NCBI RefSeq assembly: GCF_003013715.1 | Contig: NC_072812.1 | Span: 1,116,001 to 1,180,000 of the forward strand | Direction of reading: 5' to 3' | Source of the DNA: Candidozyma auris | Taxonomy: Eukaryota > Ascomycota > Pichiomycetes > Serinales > Metschnikowiaceae | Length of the DNA stretch: 64,000 nt | Shown: positions 28,588-38,396 of the stretch, one piece after another | Layout of the letters: every line of letters starts with the position of its first letter | Position numbering within the stretch: position 1 is the stretch's first letter | Made by a program: the position numbers and the translations under genes | Notes under the pieces: generated by a model | The model's database searches: none | What the model was told of the DNA's origin: nothing | Seen by the model: the letters and a program-made list of their open reading frames with translations, nothing else

Positions 28588-31500
28588 ATGAATGATGGCA
28601 TCGAGCAGCATGATCAGCACCTGCTGCTATCTCTGCCTATACACTCGACCGGACAGCCCAAGAAAGAAAATGTATTTGCCAAAGGGATCAGGAAGCTAGG
28701 ACGAACGGCGTCTAGACTAAATTTGACCACTCAGTTCGACCAGGACCCGCTGTCGGGTTCCGTTTCGCCTCTGGTTAGGCTTGCTGACCCACAGAGTACA
28801 TCTCCTGATGACGAGTTCCAGTCGATAGGGTACAATGCTGTTTCTGATGCTACAGAACCCACCCATGTCAGGTACTTGCCCAGAAAGGACTCTTTCACCG
28901 TTTCTGACCTGCCCCATAGAGCTTCACTTGGCTCTGGAGAGGTTCGGACTGAATTGAAAGCTCCTACATTACCACCATTGCAAACGATTGCCATCAATGA
29001 ATGGAAAGAGGGAATGTCACCCATTCTGTCTGCTCAGAGTCCCATCACTGCCAGATCTCCAACCAGAAACCAATTCCAATTGGAAGATAAGACCATGAAT
29101 GCTGGTAGTTCTATTATGAGTTCAGCTAACGATAGTTCTGCCAGCTTCGGCTCGCTTGATCCCAAGCCCAGATCGTCTAGTCTCCTTGAATCCCACATTC
29201 CACGTTCCCACAGCATAAGCGGCTCTACTACGGAGATTCCCGCAAACAGCATAATCAAACTTGGACCCCCTGCACCACTATATACCCAGCCTAAGGTGCG
29301 TTCCAAATCGAGCTCCAACTCATTGAGCTCCAAAGCCATAATATCTAATCCATTGCATTCATTTCACGTCGTCACGTCCAACATCAATCAGATGCCTGAG
29401 CCTGCTGTGGTTGAGCATCTTTTTCAAAAGCTACTCTCCATCAGAGTGTTTCCGGAGGATTCCTTCAAAACAACTTCTCTCAAGCGCAAATGGGAGCTCC
29501 TTTTGAGTGAGGGCGAGACCAACGCCGCCTTTGATCTACCTCAATTAATCGAAGAAGCCGCAGTATCCGTTGAAACTGCGGACACGAAACCAATCACACA
29601 ATTCAAGTCTAATCAATCGAGCAGGAACAGCTCAACCTCCTACCAGAAAGAACGTCAATCCGACTCATCTAATCGATCCTCACATCACTCAAACACATCG
29701 CCAATGTTGATGGCTTCTAATGCAAAAAAAGGTTCCCCCATATGGTTTATTCGTCAAATCTTGCATGACGCTCTCCCTGTTAAGGATATTAAGAAATTGG
29801 AAAAAAAGCTCATCAGCCTAAACAAGTGGGTTAAAGAGTTTCGAGAGCTTCAAGGTGAGTCTGCATTGTCTAATCTTCTCAAACGGCTCAATCAAAAAAG
29901 TATCAAGTCCAATAATGAATTTGAAAAAGAGAAGTTGATATGCAAGTGTCTCAAAGCCCTTTTGGCCACCGATCCGTCAGTTGAAGAGGGGTCTAAAATC
30001 AAACTTCCACTCAACTTGATTATCCAAGAGCATCTTCAGGCTATCAAGAGCCTTCCATTCTCTTTGCTCTCTCCCAGTATCGAGACAAGAACTTTGGCAA
30101 CCGAATTGCTTATTTATTTAACACATTTTGGGCAATTTAACTTCTTTCCTCACCTCTTGGACGAGTTTAGGAAACTCCAAGACAAGTATTTGATGTTTGT
30201 TCGATTTCAGCCCTGGATGAATGCTTTGGAAACTACACTTGATCAGCATTTTCAAACCGCCAAACAGCATCGTTCAGAGCACGAGGAACTCTTCAAGGAG
30301 TACCTTCTAGTCACTATAATCTTCATCAATCAACTCCTTGAATGCTGTGAGAAAACGCGAGACAGAGTCATTCTAAGAAAAGAGCTTTCTGACAGCAGGT
30401 TTGATGAGATTCTCGGCAAAATTAAAAATATCAGCGATGACAAGCTAGCAAGACATATTGCCCACTTTAATCGACTAGCTGAGGGTGACTATTCGGAGTT
30501 TTTGATGGAAAAACTGTTCAGATTAGAGTCAGAGGAAGACAGTGAATCTTTTGGGTCACATTTCAGCGATCTTCCTGTCAAAGGTTATGCCCCCCTTGAT
30601 ACAGACTTCGAAGCTGGTAATGAAAATGTACACATGAGTAGTCTTTTGGATAAGGTGAGGTTGATAAAGAAATCCAAAACAGCTCCTGAATCGAAAAGGT
30701 CCCTTGCTCTTCTCAATACCATAGCAGATCACTTGGTGGATGACAGTTTTGGAGTAGCTAGATCCGATACTGGTCTCAATGTTACTTTAGAAAAACTCAT
30801 TGATCGTTTGGAGACAGATGATACCGCTCGTCGTGCTGTGATGGAAGTGGAAGCTTTGAAAAAGCAAATCATAGAGATGAAGGAGAATAAAGTTCCCACT
30901 CATCACTTCGAAATGAAGGATGACAATGGCCGCATCAAGTTGTTAGAGAGTGAGATTCAAAAACTGGAGGATACAGTTGCAACCCAAAGAAAGCTGATCA
31001 GCTTGTTGCTGAACACTATTAAGCGGCTTGAGACAGAAATTCAGCGCTTGAAGAAATCCAATGATTTAGGAAAGGGACATTTTTCTCGATCAGCGTTGTC
31101 TTCAGCGACTTCTGCATCCGATTCGACAACACAAGGCGAAGAAGCAGAGAGAAAGGGAGTTGTGCTTGGCGAGCTTGAATACAAATTGGCGAGACAGAAG
31201 TCAAGGAGTGGACTCAAGAAATCCAAGGTTACCAATAATCTCTGGTCGCATCTAGGAGAGCAGAAGGGAACAGACGATTTGAATCTAAATCAATCTCTCT
31301 CGGGCGCTACAGTTGATTCCATCGACAGAGCAACATCTCTACCCAAAGAGTTTCCAAACCTTAAAAAACTCTGTGATTCAACCGGAAGTGATGAGATGAA
31401 GGCCGATACTAAACTTCCTCCCCCTCCGCCACCTCCTGCCCCTCCCCTGCTCCCATCTTTCCTCCAAGCTGCTGTCGCTTCAAATGGCACACCCTCAGTG

Positions 31501-33747
31501 CCATCTCCGATACTGGCTCCTCCACCTCCGCCTCCACCCCCGCCGTTACCACCAATGCTAGCGGATCAGAAAAACTCTCTCCCTCCTCCACCTCCTCCAT
31601 TGCCATCCTTCATGGCTGATTCTGGCGATGCAACTAATTCAGGGCCTCCCCCGCCACCGCCATTACCAGGTTTCATGTCTGCGAGTGATAAAGAATCTAG
31701 TGTCCCTCCACCTCCGTGTCCTTCTGGGCTGTTCTCTCCTGCTATGACTGATGATCATCATCAAAACCATGGTCAAAGCGAAGCTGGTGATGAAGCTGCA
31801 TCAAGGAGAAAACTGGCAGTGAAGCTTAAGACGGTTCACGTTCACAACGTTCATGACACAAACTCTACAGTGTGGGCTGACATCAAGAAGTTCGACATTC
31901 AAGAGGTTTTGGAGACTCAAGATGCTTACAGTGAAGTTCAGACGCATTTCAAAGTGAGGGAATTGCCAAAGAAGAAGGCCCTAGATGTGAATGCTGCAAA
32001 GAAGAGAGTGAAGGTCCAAACTCTCATTCCAAGAGATATCGCACACCAATTTGGCATTTACTTGCACATGTACAATAATTTGACGGCTGAAGACTTGATA
32101 CTCAAGATTTTACACTGCGATAAGGATATCATGGATAATATAAGTGTGCTTGAGTTCTTCAACTTGGACTTGTTCAACGATTTCTCGGAGTCTAAATTTA
32201 GGAACTTTGCTCCGTATGCTAAAGATCTCGCTGACCCAAACTCAACGCCAGCCAAACCTCCGGATGAACTCGAACGGGCCGATAAAGTCTTTCTAGAGAT
32301 TTATAACATGAGACAATACTGGAAGTCTCGCTCAAGGGCGGTTCTTGTGACTCAGACTCACAAAAAAGAGTTCGAGGATCTTAATGCCAAGCTCATAATG
32401 ATAGAAAGAACAGTGTACGCTATCAGAGAAAGCGACAATTTGAAGCACGTCTTGGGATTGATATTGGAAGTTGTGAACTACATGAACGACGAAGCAAAAC
32501 AGGCCCTGGGCTTCAAGCTAGATACCTTGCAGAGATTGAAATTTTTGAAGGATAACTCTAACACGATGACCTTCCTTCATTATGTTGAGCGAATCGTTAG
32601 GAACAAATTTCCAGATTGGGGATCCTTTGTTGACGAACTCAACATCTTAAATCAAATCCATAATATCAATGTCGAGCAAATCGAAAAAGATTGTGAAGAA
32701 TACGAGAGAAACATTCGCAATGTTCTTGACTCGTTGGAAAGGGGTAATTTGAGCGACTCAACAATGTTTCATCCTGAGGATAGAGTTCTCCAATTTATCA
32801 GACGTCCACTCATTGTGGCAAAGGAAAATGCTATTCAAGTCTCTGAGAAACTCCGGAAAACCATGGAGCATCATACTCAATTGATGAATTACTTCGACGA
32901 GAATCCTGACGATAGCAACAGCAGGAACTCTTTCTTTCTGAAATTTGCGGCTTTTGTTACCCAATTCAAGCAAGTGCATGCCGAAAATGTCCAAAGAGAA
33001 GAGGAGGAGAGAGCGTACGAATTAAAAAAACAGGCCATTCAACGAAAAGAACACATGAAAAAATCTTCTGGGAAGAATAGAACTGAGCCATCTAAAGAGC
33101 AACTTAGCGAGGCTCTTGGCAAGTCTTCCGCAAAAGATAATGTCGTGGTTAATCATGAGGAAGATGATGAGGATGACGCAGATGATAACGATAAACCTGG
33201 GAACCGCGCTGCCGTTGACGAATTATTGCGTCAACTAAAATCGGGGCCCATGAGAGACAAGAGCAAAGCGAGAGAACGCAAAACGAAGGCCCTCAATCAG
33301 GCTCGCAATCAAGAAGTTGCTGACAAGAATATAGAGCCACTTTCAGATCAAGTCTATGACAGCGTGAACTATTTGAAGCGCCGCATGACGGATCGAAGGA
33401 AGTCCAGTGACAAGGCATCCGAGCCAGAAGAGGTGGATTATGTCATGTTGAGAGCTAGGAGTATGCTACACCGCTTGAGAAGTACACCTGACGTCTTGGA
33501 GGCTACAGGGGACTTAAGCTCCCAGCCTGGTGAGAGGGTGGATCTCGCATCTGATTCAACTGAAGAGGTGGCACAAGATGAAATTGAAAACGTCAGTGAT
33601 GAGGCTGCAAAGGAGATCATTGTAATCAGTTCCTCCGAGGGTAGGCCAGAAAGTGAGTCTGACGCGCAGAAGCCAGTATTGAGCGCTTCAAAACCGGATC
33701 AGATTGTAGTAAGCTCGAAACTCGAAGCTGTAAAGGAAGAGTCTTAG
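28588..33747 (+). CDS. BNI1: Formin, Bni1-type actin nucleator
   Basis: The 1719-residue protein nucleates and elongates unbranched actin cables at sites of polarised growth. Visible order: Ser-rich N-terminus; Rho GTPase-binding/FH3 region from about residue 275 (VEHLFQKLLSIRVFPEDSF) to 640; coiled coil about 750-840; FH1 about 940-1050 with five proline tracts that recruit profilin; FH2 about 1065-1480 (VNYMNDEAKQA, GFKLDTLQRLKFLKD); and a diaphanous autoregulatory domain about 1540-1570 (VDELLRQLKSG followed by a basic patch). The presence of GBD, FH1-FH2 and DAD indicates Rho-controlled autoinhibition. Length is closer to Bni1 (1953) than Bnr1 (1375), but the choice between these is not certain. 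In FH2 a CTG codon falls in the QA-x-GFKL segment, where a polar residue is usual. Confidence 0.8.
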   Translation: MNDGIEQHDQHLLLSLPIHSTGQPKKENVFAKGIRKLGRTASRLNLTTQFDQDPLSGSVSPLVRLADPQSTSPDDEFQSIGYNAVSDATEPTHVRYLPRKDSFTVSDLPHRASLGSGEVRTELKAPTLPPLQTIAINEWKEGMSPILSAQSPITARSPTRNQFQLEDKTMNAGSSIMSSANDSSASFGSLDPKPRSSSLLESHIPRSHSISGSTTEIPANSIIKLGPPAPLYTQPKVRSKSSSNSLSSKAIISNPLHSFHVVTSNINQMPEPAVVEHLFQKLLSIRVFPEDSFKTTSLKRKWELLLSEGETNAAFDLPQLIEEAAVSVETADTKPITQFKSNQSSRNSSTSYQKERQSDSSNRSSHHSNTSPMLMASNAKKGSPIWFIRQILHDALPVKDIKKLEKKLISLNKWVKEFRELQGESALSNLLKRLNQKSIKSNNEFEKEKLICKCLKALLATDPSVEEGSKIKLPLNLIIQEHLQAIKSLPFSLLSPSIETRTLATELLIYLTHFGQFNFFPHLLDEFRKLQDKYLMFVRFQPWMNALETTLDQHFQTAKQHRSEHEELFKEYLLVTIIFINQLLECCEKTRDRVILRKELSDSRFDEILGKIKNISDDKLARHIAHFNRLAEGDYSEFLMEKLFRLESEEDSESFGSHFSDLPVKGYAPLDTDFEAGNENVHMSSLLDKVRLIKKSKTAPESKRSLALLNTIADHLVDDSFGVARSDTGLNVTLEKLIDRLETDDTARRAVMEVEALKKQIIEMKENKVPTHHFEMKDDNGRIKLLESEIQKLEDTVATQRKLISLLLNTIKRLETEIQRLKKSNDLGKGHFSRSALSSATSASDSTTQGEEAERKGVVLGELEYKLARQKSRSGLKKSKVTNNLWSHLGEQKGTDDLNLNQSLSGATVDSIDRATSLPKEFPNLKKLCDSTGSDEMKADTKLPPPPPPPAPPLLPSFLQAAVASNGTPSVPSPILAPPPPPPPPPLPPMLADQKNSLPPPPPPLPSFMADSGDATNSGPPPPPPLPGFMSASDKESSVPPPPCPSGLFSPAMTDDHHQNHGQSEAGDEAASRRKLAVKLKTVHVHNVHDTNSTVWADIKKFDIQEVLETQDAYSEVQTHFKVRELPKKKALDVNAAKKRVKVQTLIPRDIAHQFGIYLHMYNNLTAEDLILKILHCDKDIMDNISVLEFFNLDLFNDFSESKFRNFAPYAKDLADPNSTPAKPPDELERADKVFLEIYNMRQYWKSRSRAVLVTQTHKKEFEDLNAKLIMIERTVYAIRESDNLKHVLGLILEVVNYMNDEAKQALGFKLDTLQRLKFLKDNSNTMTFLHYVERIVRNKFPDWGSFVDELNILNQIHNINVEQIEKDCEEYERNIRNVLDSLERGNLSDSTMFHPEDRVLQFIRRPLIVAKENAIQVSEKLRKTMEHHTQLMNYFDENPDDSNSRNSFFLKFAAFVTQFKQVHAENVQREEEERAYELKKQAIQRKEHMKKSSGKNRTEPSKEQLSEALGKSSAKDNVVVNHEEDDEDDADDNDKPGNRAAVDELLRQLKSGPMRDKSKARERKTKALNQARNQEVADKNIEPLSDQVYDSVNYLKRRMTDRRKSSDKASEPEEVDYVMLRARSMLHRLRSTPDVLEATGDLSSQPGERVDLASDSTEEVAQDEIENVSDEAAKEIIVISSSEGRPESESDAQKPVLSASKPDQIVVSSKLEAVKEES

Positions 33748-34083
33748 CCCTAAAACTGTTCACTCTGACAATGTCAACGCAACGAGCCATTGAATGTTTG
33801 GAGTATCGATTCAAGGTATAACATGCATTTAAGATACGACTCTGTGCATGTGGTGGGTCCGAGTCAGAAAACGAGTCACATAACGGTCGTTCTCTGCAGC
33901 ACTGAAGGGGTGCTTCGACAACGTCTAGATGTACATGTAAGATAGCATGTCATGTTGCTGATATGCTTTTAGGAGGTATCAGTGTGATTAAAAAGTGATA
34001 TTGGGCTAGGATTTGCCCAATGATGGCTTCGTTGTGTGCCTAGGGCATGTGCCCCGCGGACTAGCTAGCTCCGATGCCTGGAA

Positions 34084-34090
34084 TGACTCA
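34084..34090. promoter_or_regulatory. Gcn4/Bas1-type site TGACTCA
   Basis: A full TGACTCA 277 bp upstream of the MIS1 ATG. Two further TGACTC cores on the other strand lie about 210 bp beyond it. In S. cerevisiae one-carbon and purine genes are controlled by Bas1 and Gcn4 through this core. Confidence 0.45.
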
Positions 34091-34124
34091 CGAGAAAATT
34101 TTCCGGCTACCATATTTCGATGTT

Positions 34125-34140
34125 TACTGCACACAAGGCG
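34125..34140 (-). repeat. CGCCTTGTGTGCAGTA motif, MIS1 promoter copy
   Basis: Sixteen bases identical (inverted) to 3727-3742 in the NUP192 promoter. A third, 13-base copy is at 6601-6613. Confidence 0.6.
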
Positions 34141-34366
34141 AGAAGCGAGATGCCTGGATCTTAATTTTCCACCATGAAGTATTTCAGCCGCTGATTTGTC
34201 TCATAGAACCAATTCCCCCGATTTAGTGAGGCTGCTTGACTTATAGACTCAGCCATTTGCTCAAGCTTACGCTGCGAGCCCTTGATTTTTCTTTCTTTTT
34301 TTTTGAAAATCACCAAATCGTTGCATCTACTCTAGACCACTACTTGCTATCGCACAGTGCGTAATC

Positions 34367-37339
34367 ATGTTGACTAGGTTCTCCAGAACGTGGCAGTTGA
34401 CTGCCCGCAAACAGCTACATTCGACTCCAAGATATCTTGATGCCGTTGTCGTTTCCGGTACCAAGCTCGCCAAGTCCATAAAGCATCAAGTTGCTCAAAA
34501 AGTTATTGAGTACAACCGTGAGCAGTTTCCCACTCTTGAGTTACCCTTAACTAATGAGGACATCTCTTTTGAGCAACTCTCGTTTACACCTCAATTAACC
34601 ATCATCCAAGTCGGTCTGAGACCTGATTCTACTGCTTACGTGCGGTCGAAGCTCAAAGCTGCTCGCTCCTCCAATATCCAGCTGAAACTCTTGCACTTTG
34701 ATGAAAATTTCACTGAGGAAGAATTGCTTGAGGAAGTTGACCGCTTAAACAAGGACCCCAAGGTGAATGGAATTTTAATTCAGCTTCCCTTGCCAAAGCA
34801 CATCAACGAAACTTTGGTTACAAATGCTGTTGCGACTGAAAAAGACGTGGATGGCTTCGACAGATTCAACGTGGGTGAGCTTTCGAAGCGTGGTGGTCAG
34901 CCAAAATTCAAACCATGCACACCTAACGGTATCATGGAGTTGATTAAGACCACTGGTATTCAGTTGCGTGGTAAGTCAGCAGTTGTAATTGGTCGTTCGG
35001 ACATTGTGGGTACTCCTGTTGCTGCCATGTTGAGAAACGAAGACTGTACTGTAACTGTTTGTCATCGTTACACATACGACTTGCCCTCTGTTGTTCGCGG
35101 TGCTGACATCGTCGTGGCTGCTGTGGGTATTCCCGAGTACGTCAAGGCAGATTGGATTAAGGAGGGTGCTATCGTCATCGATGTGGGTATCAACTACAAG
35201 GACGACTCTTCTGCCAAGAATGGTAAGAAGCTTGTTGGTGATGTTGACTATGCCGAGGTCGCCAAGAAGGCCTCGTACATCACGCCAGTTCCTGGTGGAG
35301 TTGGCCCAATGACTGTTGCTATGTTGTGCTCTAACGTTTACGATGCTGCCATCGCCCAAGCAAAGCGTGCCCATGACCACAAGTTCAAACCTCTCCTTCT
35401 TGAAGTCAAGCGTCCTGTTCCTCTGGACATTGCCATTTCTCGTGCCCAGAAGCCAAAGAAGATAACCAAGGTCGCTCAGGAGTTGGGAATTTTAGAAGCT
35501 GAACTCGAACAGTATGGTCACTACAAGGCCAAGGTCGATCCTAAGAAGGTTTCTGATCGCTTGGATGAGCAGCTCGAAGGTGACTCCACCTCTCGTGGTC
35601 ATTTTGTTCTTGTTGCTGGTATCACCCCTACTCCTTTGGGGGAAGGTAAGTCCACCACTACTATTGGATTGACTCAGGCTCTTGGCGCCCACTTGGGCTA
35701 TAACTCTATTGCCAACGTTCGTCAGCCTTCCATGGGTCCAACATTTGGTGTCAAGGGTGGTGCTGCTGGTGGTGGTTACGCTCAGGTCATCCCCATGGAT
35801 GAATTCAATATGCACTTGACTGGTGATATCCACGCCATCTCCGCTGCCCAGAACTTGTTGTGCGCTGCTGTGGATACCCGTATGTTTCATGAGGCCACTT
35901 CAAAGACTACCAAGGGCTTTTACAAGCGTTTGGTGCCAGCCAAGAAAGGAAAGCGTCTGTTCACCAAGCAGATGTTGGCCCGCTTGGAAAAGTTGGGCAT
36001 CCAGAAGACCAACCCAGATGACTTGACGGATGAAGAGATCGAAAAATTTGCCAAACTCAACATTGAACCCGAATCTATCACAATTAAGCGTGTTGTCGAC
36101 TGTAACGACAGATTTGTGCGTGAAATCACCCTTGGTCAAGGTAAGAACGAAGCGTCAAAATACCCACCTCGTGTGTCTGGCTTTGACATCACCGTTGCCT
36201 CTGAAATCATGGCCATTTTGGCCTTATCCACCTCTCTTAAGGACTTAAGAGAACGTGTTGGTAAGATTGTCGTTGGTACTCAGAAAGATACTGGAGTTGC
36301 CATCACTGCCGAAGACATTGGATGCGCTGGTGCCATCACTGCTCTTTTGAAGGATGCCATCAAGCCGAACTTGATGCAGACCCTCGAGGGTACTCCGGTG
36401 TTTGTCCATGCTGGTCCATTTGCTAACATCTCCATTGGTGCCTCTTCTGTCATTGCTGACAGATTGGCATTAAAATTGACCTCTCCTGCCAACCCAATTA
36501 ACAATGGCAAGAAGGGTTTTGTGATCACTGAAGCCGGGTTTGACTTCACCATGGGTGGTGAACGTTTCTTCAATATCAAGTGTCGTGCTGCTGGTGTATC
36601 ACCTGACACCGTTGTTCTCGTTGCCACTTCAAGAGCATTGAAGTTGCATGGTGGCGCCTCTGACGTTAAGCCTGGCCAGGAGTTGCCTCAGGAGTACACC
36701 ACTGAAAACTTGGAGTATTTGAGGAAGGGTTGCGCCAACTTGGCTAAGCAAATTGCCAATATCAAGCAATACAACGTTCCGGTGGTTGTTGCCATCAACG
36801 AGTTCGAGACTGACAGCAAGAATGAACTTCGTCTTATTCAAGAAGAGGCATTGGCCGCTGGTGCCGACTACGCTGTTGCATCTTCTCACTGGGCTGAGGG
36901 TGGTTCCGGTGCCCTCAAGTTGGCTGAAGCAGTCGCCAATGCAGCTGCTAAGCACGAGACCACTGAGCAAACTTTCTTGTATGATGTGAACTCGTCTGTC
37001 GAGGACAAGTTGTTGCAAATTGCATCGAAGATGTACGGCGCCAAGGCTATTGAATTGTCTCCATTGGCCAAAAAGCAGATTGAGACTTACACCAAGCAGG
37101 GATTTGACAAGTTACCCATTTGCATTGCAAAGACCCAATACTCCCTTTCGCATGACCCAAGCTTGAAGGGTGTGCCAACGGGCTTCACCGTGCCAATCAG
37201 AGAGGTAAGATGTAGTGCCGGTGCCGGATACTTGTACGCCTTGGCCGCCGAGATCATGACGATTCCAGGCTTGCCCACGCACGCCGGATTCATGAACGTC
37301 GAAGTGAACGACGAGGGAGAGATTGAGGGCTTGTTTTAA
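34367..37339 (+). CDS. MIS1: Mitochondrial C1-tetrahydrofolate synthase (trifunctional)
   Basis: The 990-residue enzyme interconverts methylene-, methenyl-, 10-formyl-tetrahydrofolate and formate. Residues 1-25 (MLTRFSRTWQLTARKQ) are Arg-rich, hydroxylated and lack acidic residues, a mitochondrial presequence; this and the length (Mis1 975, cytosolic Ade3 946) favour MIS1. The dehydrogenase/cyclohydrolase part is about 26-345, with YVRSK (catalytic Lys), VDGFDRFNVG, PCTPNG and the Rossmann segment GRSDIVGTP. The formate-THF ligase part is about 365-990, with the ATP loop TPTPLGEGKST near 420-430. Formate production here links to FDH1 further along the window only by pathway. Its promoter contains TGACTC sites. 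Convergent with the next gene (68 bp). Confidence 0.92.
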   Translation: MLTRFSRTWQLTARKQLHSTPRYLDAVVVSGTKLAKSIKHQVAQKVIEYNREQFPTLELPLTNEDISFEQLSFTPQLTIIQVGLRPDSTAYVRSKLKAARSSNIQLKLLHFDENFTEEELLEEVDRLNKDPKVNGILIQLPLPKHINETLVTNAVATEKDVDGFDRFNVGELSKRGGQPKFKPCTPNGIMELIKTTGIQLRGKSAVVIGRSDIVGTPVAAMLRNEDCTVTVCHRYTYDLPSVVRGADIVVAAVGIPEYVKADWIKEGAIVIDVGINYKDDSSAKNGKKLVGDVDYAEVAKKASYITPVPGGVGPMTVAMLCSNVYDAAIAQAKRAHDHKFKPLLLEVKRPVPLDIAISRAQKPKKITKVAQELGILEAELEQYGHYKAKVDPKKVSDRLDEQLEGDSTSRGHFVLVAGITPTPLGEGKSTTTIGLTQALGAHLGYNSIANVRQPSMGPTFGVKGGAAGGGYAQVIPMDEFNMHLTGDIHAISAAQNLLCAAVDTRMFHEATSKTTKGFYKRLVPAKKGKRLFTKQMLARLEKLGIQKTNPDDLTDEEIEKFAKLNIEPESITIKRVVDCNDRFVREITLGQGKNEASKYPPRVSGFDITVASEIMAILALSTSLKDLRERVGKIVVGTQKDTGVAITAEDIGCAGAITALLKDAIKPNLMQTLEGTPVFVHAGPFANISIGASSVIADRLALKLTSPANPINNGKKGFVITEAGFDFTMGGERFFNIKCRAAGVSPDTVVLVATSRALKLHGGASDVKPGQELPQEYTTENLEYLRKGCANLAKQIANIKQYNVPVVVAINEFETDSKNELRLIQEEALAAGADYAVASSHWAEGGSGALKLAEAVANAAAKHETTEQTFLYDVNSSVEDKLLQIASKMYGAKAIELSPLAKKQIETYTKQGFDKLPICIAKTQYSLSHDPSLKGVPTGFTVPIREVRCSAGAGYLYALAAEIMTIPGLPTHAGFMNVEVNDEGEIEGLF

Positions 37340-37407
37340 ATGAAGAATTTGCATATTATAGCATCATAGACTTAATTTTATTTAGTTTTCGTCGCTCGTG
37401 TACACGG

Positions 37408-38076
37408 CTACGCCCATGTCAGTTCATCGTCAATGGCCTGTTCGCCGTTGGTGAAGTTGTAGCTCTTTCCAAAAGTATTCTTGTTATCCAAAATCAGGTA
37501 GATCACCTGGGCGACGTCCTGGCGTTCTGTGGCCTTGATATCATCTCCGGGCGTAACGAAGTCAATCTTGCCTGTGCCTTCCCCATCAGTCAAATGGGAT
37601 GGTTTCAAGATTGTGTAATCTAATTTCGAAGCAAACTCCGTAGTCAAGATTCTGTCCGCATAGTGTTTAGCAATGTAGTAGTTACGAAGACTCAACTTTT
37701 CGAAAACTTCGTGGTTCTCGGCAAAAAGAGCACTAACCAATATAACACGACGAATATTCGTCTCCACTGCAGCCTCAAATGTCTTTACTACACCGTCCAA
37801 GTCCACCTTCAAAAGATCCTTCCCAGCAGACCCCACAGTCAAGACAATTGCGTCATGACCAGTCAATTTGTCACTCAAACTCTTCACACTTGTATCTCCT
37901 ATATCCAATTGAGTGGTTTTTATCGAGGCAGCTCCATTGGCTATCTTGGAGATTTGCTCTGCCTGAGCATCACTTCTTACAACCGCGGTGGCATTGGCCT
38001 TATGCTTTGCAAGTAGAGCAATGAGTCTCTGACCAACTTTTCCGTGAGCACCAAATACAATTATGTTTGAAGCCAT
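37408..38076 (-). CDS. NAD(P)-binding Rossmann protein, NmrA/atypical SDR type
   Basis: A 222-residue protein with an N-terminal dinucleotide fold: beta strand NIIVFGAHGKVGQRL giving the GxxGxxG glycine pattern (residues 9-14). It matches short yeast proteins of the YMR090W type (atypical short-chain dehydrogenases); ILVSALFAEN and the NYYIAKHYAD segment (Tyr-x3-Lys-like) are visible. Substrate is unknown. The frame continues upstream for three non-ATG codons; the ATG at 38076 gives the natural start, MASNIIVFG. TATA-like ATATAAG stretches lie close upstream on the minus strand near 38091-38098 and 38131-38140. This family often responds to stress, which is an inference here. Confidence 0.75.
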   Translation of the reverse strand: MASNIIVFGAHGKVGQRLIALLAKHKANATAVVRSDAQAEQISKIANGAASIKTTQLDIGDTSVKSLSDKLTGHDAIVLTVGSAGKDLLKVDLDGVVKTFEAAVETNIRRVILVSALFAENHEVFEKLSLRNYYIAKHYADRILTTEFASKLDYTILKPSHLTDGEGTGKIDFVTPGDDIKATERQDVAQVIYLILDNKNTFGKSYNFTNGEQAIDDELTWA

Positions 38077-38396
38077 TGATATCAATTGAAGTATATAAGG
38101 TGAGAAATGAAGAGCTGTGGATTTTCCTATCCTTATATACCCCGGAGTTATGTAGGCCCTGCAGACACGATTGCAGCCACTGTTCTAGCTTCCTGAGAAG
38201 CAATCAACTGAAATAGAGAACAATAGATAGTAAATTCAAGGGAACCAGACTACTAGAGCTTCCTCTACAGCACGCTTCATTAATCATGACATTGAGCTTG
38301 TCAAGCTATGTTACAAGAGATCGGAGAAGGCTGGCCAACTCCGAGCTGTGGATTTCTCATCAAGAGATTTCGCACTCAACGCTCCTTCTATTATAA
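38077..38396. promoter_or_regulatory. Promoter of the NmrA-like gene / 3' flank of EPL1
   Basis: A 320-bp gap with two TATA-like sequences (about 38092 and 38132). Nothing else stands out. Confidence 0.4.

Larger units (their letters stand above)
33748..34366. promoter_or_regulatory. MIS1 promoter region
   Basis: A 619-bp gap after BNI1. It holds three TGACTC cores: GAGTCA at 33861-33866 and 33873-33878, and TGACTCA at 34084-34090. These fit Gcn4 or Bas1 binding, apt for a one-carbon/purine gene. The motif CGCCTTGTGTGCAGTA recurs inverted at 34125-34140. A T-tract lies near 34294-34303. Confidence 0.5.
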
